Below, piece by piece: positions 60,118-64,000 of a stretch of DNA of 64,000 nt; the stretch's first letter is position 1; the number at the start of each line of letters is the position of its first letter. This stretch comes from Hymenobacter sp. BT188 (GTDB lineage Bacteria > Bacteroidota > Bacteroidia > Cytophagales > Hymenobacteraceae): positions 62,001 through 126,000 of the forward strand of contig NZ_JACSCW010000005.1 in NCBI RefSeq assembly GCF_014333585.1, in the 5' to 3' direction. Position numbers and translations under genes: made by a program. Under the pieces are notes generated by a model. It was not told the origin of the DNA, did not search any database, and worked only from the letters and a program-made list of their open reading frames with translations.

Positions 60118-63075
60118 CTACCCCAACAACTCCTCAATATCCTCTTTCGTCAGGCTCTTAATAATGGTCTCGTCAGTTGAAATCAAGTCCGTAACGAGCT
60201 GGATTTTCTTATTTTGTAAAGCCAGAATCTTCTCTTCTACGGTGTTCTTCGAGATAAACTTGTAGGTAAACACCGTTCGCTGCTGGCCTATGCGGTGGGC
60301 GCGGTCAACAGCCTGTGCTTCCACGGCCGGATTCCACCACGGATCGAGGATAAATACGTAGTCAGCAGCGGTAAGATTGAGGCCTACTCCACCGGCTTTA
60401 AGCGAGATAAGAAAAACCCGCAAATCCTCGGTTTCCTGGAAACGAGCAACTTCCTTATGCCGATCACGCGTGTTGCCATCGAGGTAGGCGTACTCAATTT
60501 GCTTTTCATCGAGCGAAGCCCGCACAATATCGAGATGCTTCACAAACTGACTAAATACCAACACCTTGTGTCCCTCTGCTACCACGCTGCGAATCATGCG
60601 CACTACTTCACGCAGTTTGCCCGATTCCGCTTCGTAGGTTTCGTCAGCCATGCGCGGATGATTGGCAATTTGCCGCAGCTTTGTTAAGCCTTGAAGCAGC
60701 ATAAACTGCGTGCTGGCCGTACCGTGCTCCTCAATATTGCGCAGAATCTTATTGCGGTAGAAGCTCTTAGTTTCTTCGTAGCACTGCGCCTGCTCATCCG
60801 TCATGGAGCAGTAGCTTATATGCTCTATCTTCTCAGGCAACTCTTTAGCTACCTGGGCTTTATGACGACGCAGAATAAAGGGTTTGATAAGCGCATGGAG
60901 CTTCCGGGTGCGAGTTTCGTCCTTGCCTTTTTCAATGGGCTTAAGAAATTCCTTGCGGAAAAATGCCTGCGAGCCCAGCAAACCGGGGTTGATAAATGAC
61001 ATCTGCGACCACAAATCCATCGTACTGTTCTCTACCGGCGTACCAGTCAGAATGAGGCGGTGGCGCGAGTGCAGCCCACGGACAGCCTGGGATGTAGTAG
61101 ATGAAGGGTTTTTAATAGCCTGCGACTCATCCAGAATGACGTAGTCAAACTTGTAGGTTTTGAGTAGCTCCGCGTCGAGGCGCACGATACCATAGCTGGT
61201 CAGCACCACATCATAATCTGAGAACTGCTCTACGTTTTTGTCGCGGTAGGTGCCCGTGTAGATAAGAAGGCGCAAACTGGGCGCAAACTTAAAGGCTTCG
61301 CTCATCCAGTTGAAAACCAACGAGGTAGGCATCACAAGCAGCGAAGCCGAGCCAGAACTATCGCCGCTTTCTTTGCGCTGAAGCAGCAAAGCCAGGGTTT
61401 GAATGGTTTTGCCAAGGCCCATGTCATCGGCCAGGCAGCCACCGAAGCCATAGTCTTTCACGAAGTGCAGCCAATCGTAGCCAGCCTTCTGATAAGGTCG
61501 CAATTTGCCCTTGAACCCAGTCGGCATAGCCTGTTCTTCTACAGTTTCAAAGCCCCGCAGCTTCTCCAGCTTCCGCGACATGGTAACGGTGGCCAGGTTG
61601 CCATTTTGCAAGTCCGAGACCAAGGCCAGATGATGTTTGCGCAGCGTAAGCGTATTATCAGTTTCTTCCGAAAACGCGAACAGCTCCAGGTACTGTGAAA
61701 ACCACTCTTCCGGAATGATGGCAATCTGGCCATTGGGCAGGCGGTACTCGTGGCGCCGCCCCAGAATATAGGAGCGCAGCTTTACAAAGGGAATTTCGAA
61801 CTCTCCGAAGCGCACCGTGCCGTGCACATCAAACCAGTCGTTGGACTCAGTGATGCCTACTTCCACCGTAATGGCGCCGATGAAGTAGTCTTTGCCTGAA
61901 GTGGTGCTTTGCTGCACCGTGAAGCCAAGGCGCGACAGATCTTCGGCGTGGCTATGGAGCCAGCGAAAAGCAGTGGCTTTTTCAAGCACGGCCCGACCGT
62001 TGCGCACTTCCAGCGCACGGTCAGCAAGTTCCTTAATCATAGCCTCCTCGTGGTCGATGTTGCGAATGAGGCGATGAAAAATGTAGCTGTCGGCGGTTTT
62101 TTCCAGCTTTACGCTCACCCGCTTATCGAAGCTATTGGGCACGGTGTGGTCGCCGTAGCGGAAGGAAAGATCGAAGTGAATGTGGCCGGAAGAGACGGTA
62201 GTATTGGCGCTGGGGGGCAGATTTCCATTGCGAGCGCCAGCGCGTGATGCTTCCTCCGTTACGACCAACACGCCAGGCACATCAGAGAACGTAAGTTGGG
62301 GCCGGGCTACGTAGCGCTCCGAGCGAATATCAAAGCCGCGGGCGTGCACATCGAAGGACTCGACCAGCGGGGCCACGAAGCGTTGGAAGTAGCTGTCCTC
62401 TACCTGACGTGGAATAACGATAAACTTCTTATTCAGAAAGGGTTGCAGCTTCTTGCCATCCACATCATTGCGGAAGCTGTAGAGTACATCGCTAACCATC
62501 AGCCACGCGGGCTGCGCGCTTACGACTACGGCATTCTTAAACTGAAAATCCAGCTTTTGCCCCTTGTACTGGATAGTGGGGAAATAGTGGGTATTATCCT
62601 CGTTACGGCGGAAGTGGAAAAGCACTGACGCGGGCTCATCGGCCATACTTATTTCGCGCCAGGTGGGCTCACCGTCTTTGCCCATAATGAAGACACATTT
62701 GCCCCCCAGACGCGCCAGAATCTGCCCCATGCGCTCCTGCACGTAGCGGGCTATTTGCTCCTGTAAGCTTTTGTCTCCCTTTTCAGGGTCATAGATTTTG
62801 AAGAAGAAATCAGCGGGGGTCGTCTTTTTGGGCCAGAACTCTTTAATGACGCAATCCTGCTGAATCTGATCGGTGAGAGCAATTAGTTCGAAATCGATAG
62901 GGTCAAGGCCGGCAGCAAATTCGGGAGCATTTTTAACCGAAACTGTCTGATGCTGAAGGGTTAATTGTCCGCGCGGGTTGCGCTGCACTACGTAGGATTC
63001 AAATAAATACCCTAAGTATTCGTGTTCGAGCAGCGAATAAACAATTTGAAACGGCTGCGACGTAGAAACCTTCAT
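60118..63075 (-). CDS. SNF2-family DNA helicase/translocase
   Basis: 985 residues from ATG 63075 (the frame also opens 12 codons earlier). The N-terminal half (1 to about 500) is a Bacteroidota-specific region. The SNF2 motor follows: LADDMGLGKTIQTLALLL (Walker A, motif I), VLTSYGIVRLD, DESQAIKNPSSTTSQ (DExQ box), LTGTPVENSTMDLW (III), then the second RecA lobe with VLVFSQFVKHLDIV, YLDGNTRDRHKEV, LKAGGVGLNLTAADYVFILDPWWNP and QAVDRAHRIGQQR. It translocates on double-stranded DNA. Bacterial members are linked to transcription recycling or repair. No adjacent gene suggests a phage defence operon. Confidence 0.95.
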   Translation of the reverse strand: MKVSTSQPFQIVYSLLEHEYLGYLFESYVVQRNPRGQLTLQHQTVSVKNAPEFAAGLDPIDFELIALTDQIQQDCVIKEFWPKKTTPADFFFKIYDPEKGDKSLQEQIARYVQERMGQILARLGGKCVFIMGKDGEPTWREISMADEPASVLFHFRRNEDNTHYFPTIQYKGQKLDFQFKNAVVVSAQPAWLMVSDVLYSFRNDVDGKKLQPFLNKKFIVIPRQVEDSYFQRFVAPLVESFDVHARGFDIRSERYVARPQLTFSDVPGVLVVTEEASRAGARNGNLPPSANTTVSSGHIHFDLSFRYGDHTVPNSFDKRVSVKLEKTADSYIFHRLIRNIDHEEAMIKELADRALEVRNGRAVLEKATAFRWLHSHAEDLSRLGFTVQQSTTSGKDYFIGAITVEVGITESNDWFDVHGTVRFGEFEIPFVKLRSYILGRRHEYRLPNGQIAIIPEEWFSQYLELFAFSEETDNTLTLRKHHLALVSDLQNGNLATVTMSRKLEKLRGFETVEEQAMPTGFKGKLRPYQKAGYDWLHFVKDYGFGGCLADDMGLGKTIQTLALLLQRKESGDSSGSASLLVMPTSLVFNWMSEAFKFAPSLRLLIYTGTYRDKNVEQFSDYDVVLTSYGIVRLDAELLKTYKFDYVILDESQAIKNPSSTTSQAVRGLHSRHRLILTGTPVENSTMDLWSQMSFINPGLLGSQAFFRKEFLKPIEKGKDETRTRKLHALIKPFILRRHKAQVAKELPEKIEHISYCSMTDEQAQCYEETKSFYRNKILRNIEEHGTASTQFMLLQGLTKLRQIANHPRMADETYEAESGKLREVVRMIRSVVAEGHKVLVFSQFVKHLDIVRASLDEKQIEYAYLDGNTRDRHKEVARFQETEDLRVFLISLKAGGVGLNLTAADYVFILDPWWNPAVEAQAVDRAHRIGQQRTVFTYKFISKNTVEEKILALQNKKIQLVTDLISTDETIIKSLTKEDIEELLG

Positions 63076-63246
63076 AATCAGCGCCGGCAACGGCGTAGAA
63101 ATCAATGACAAACATCAAATATTAACTTTTCTCGCGAAAAGCAAAGTATAATCTGTCACTAATTATGATGAGCACAGACTACAGTTCCGTCGGTTATAGT
63201 ACTACGACGGGTTTATAGAATGCATACTCCGATATGGGCTCCGGCG

Positions 63247-64000
63247 TTACAGATTTTCGCGTACATCGAGGCGCGAGGCATTCAGCGCAGGTCGAATGGA
63301 GACCGAGATGGTAATTATAATAATGGCAATACTCGTCAGTACAATGTCGGAGGATTGCATTTTCACTGGGTAAGAATCGACAACGCTAGTAGCCATTCCC
63401 ATGGATACCAGCCCGAAAGTTTGCTGAAGCCAGCAAATCGTCATGCCTAGCACAAGCCCGACAATGGCTCCAACAAAGGCTACAATAGCGCCTTCCAGCA
63501 AGAAAACATTACGCACAGTGCGGTTGGTAGCACCCATCGCCATCAGAATTGCAATGTCTTTGCGCTTATCGATGACAAGCATAGACAACGAGAAAAAGAT
63601 ATTGAGCGAGGCAATGAGCAGAATGAAGGCGAAGGTGATAAACACGAACATCTTCTCTACTTTGATGGCTTTGAGCAAGCTTACGTGCTGCTCATCGGAG
63701 TTCAGCACCTTAAACTTGGGTCCAATCAGGCGTTGAATATCGGCCTGGGTTTCCTCTACTGGGTGGTCTTCGGCCACGCGTACTTCCAGCGCCGTGCGCC
63801 GGTTGCCATACTGCAGCAGCTCCTCGGCAAAATCGAGCGGCACGAATACGTAACTATTGTCAATCTGCTGCTCAATCAGAAAAACGCCCCCCGCCAAAAT
63901 AGACTGTTCGGAAAAGGCGTTTTCGGGGTTCATCGACAGCGTGCGCTTGCCCGTATTGCGCGGATACAACAGGCGCAGAGGCGAGAAGCGGTTGTCGAGG
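63247..64000 (-). CDS. ABC transporter permease, LolC/LolE (FtsX) type, 5' end cut
   Basis: The frame is open to the right edge of the window, so at least 250 residues belong to a longer protein. There is a periplasmic domain (SYVFVPLDFAEELLQYGN, ALEVRVAEDHPVEETQADIQ) and three C-terminal membrane helices with the FtsX loop MAMGATNRTVRNVFLLEGAIVAFVGAIVGLVLG. Lol-type permeases extract lipoproteins from the inner membrane for transfer to the outer membrane. The ATPase gene is not in the window. Confidence 0.9.
   Translation of the reverse strand, partial: LDNRFSPLRLLYPRNTGKRTLSMNPENAFSEQSILAGGVFLIEQQIDNSYVFVPLDFAEELLQYGNRRTALEVRVAEDHPVEETQADIQRLIGPKFKVLNSDEQHVSLLKAIKVEKMFVFITFAFILLIASLNIFFSLSMLVIDKRKDIAILMAMGATNRTVRNVFLLEGAIVAFVGAIVGLVLGMTICWLQQTFGLVSMGMATSVVDSYPVKMQSSDIVLTSIAIIIITISVSIRPALNASRLDVRENL

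Noticed and set aside
60118..63075. SNF2 helicase as part of a DISARM-like defence system
   Set aside because: No methyltransferase, DUF1998 or phospholipase-D gene is adjacent. The gene has the layout of the chromosomal Bacteroidota SNF2 proteins.
1..64000. G-runs as sequencing or assembly artefacts
   Set aside because: Runs have a fixed length of six and a fixed following C plus A/T, and reading frames stay intact across them. Random homopolymer errors would not do this.

Overview
The window looks like chromosomal DNA of a pigmented Cytophagales bacterium, most likely Hymenobacter or a close relative. Reasons: a Bacteroidota-only protein set (DUF4783, DUF4249, an ECF sigma/FecR/STN-TonB receptor trio), a CruF/CrtD carotenoid pair, several perfect TAnnTTTG -7 promoter boxes instead of sigma-70 -10 boxes, few Shine-Dalgarno sequences, and short palindromic repeats. 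The assignment is inference from gene content. I saw no rRNA, tRNA, insertion sequence, prophage or CRISPR array.

Layout. 1-11 kb holds housekeeping and small envelope genes: a partial methyltransferase, nadC, tandem DUF4783 proteins, gpmI, a GH43 lipoprotein, yjbQ, a beta-helix lipoprotein and prfA. 11-16.2 kb is a threonine operon, thrA (aspartokinase-homoserine dehydrogenase fusion), thrB and thrC. It is preceded by a 32-residue Thr/Ile-rich leader peptide and mutually exclusive hairpins, which form a classical attenuator. 16-28.8 kb has a DUF3365 cytochrome-like lipoprotein, an FAD amine-oxidase-like enzyme, a cell-surface signalling unit (sigma, FecR, TonB receptor, DUF4249), an M16 peptidase and a GT2. 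29-39.4 kb is an alpha-glucan region: MFS transporter, two secreted GH13 enzymes, an SDR, a lipoprotein, and a short GT35 phosphorylase homologue.

39.4-43.4 kb has a nested palindromic repeat, an SGNH esterase, and a crtD-cruF-tetR carotenoid unit. 43.5-49.6 kb is a nine-gene arsenic operon, arsR-arsI-DUF2255-acr3-CDF-arsC-arsO-sigZ-arsI2, with a palindrome over its promoter. 49.7-64 kb is mixed: an rRNA methyltransferase, a frameshifted lipoprotein, M20 peptidase, BLUF photosensor, TlpA thioredoxin, chromate transporter, SNF2 helicase and a partial LolC/E-type permease.

The strongest unexplained signal is a short iterated motif, GGGGGGC followed by A/T bases. I counted about 59 copies by eye, on both strands, inside genes, between genes and in the stems of nearly identical terminators. 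Nearly every run of six G or C in the window is in this one register.
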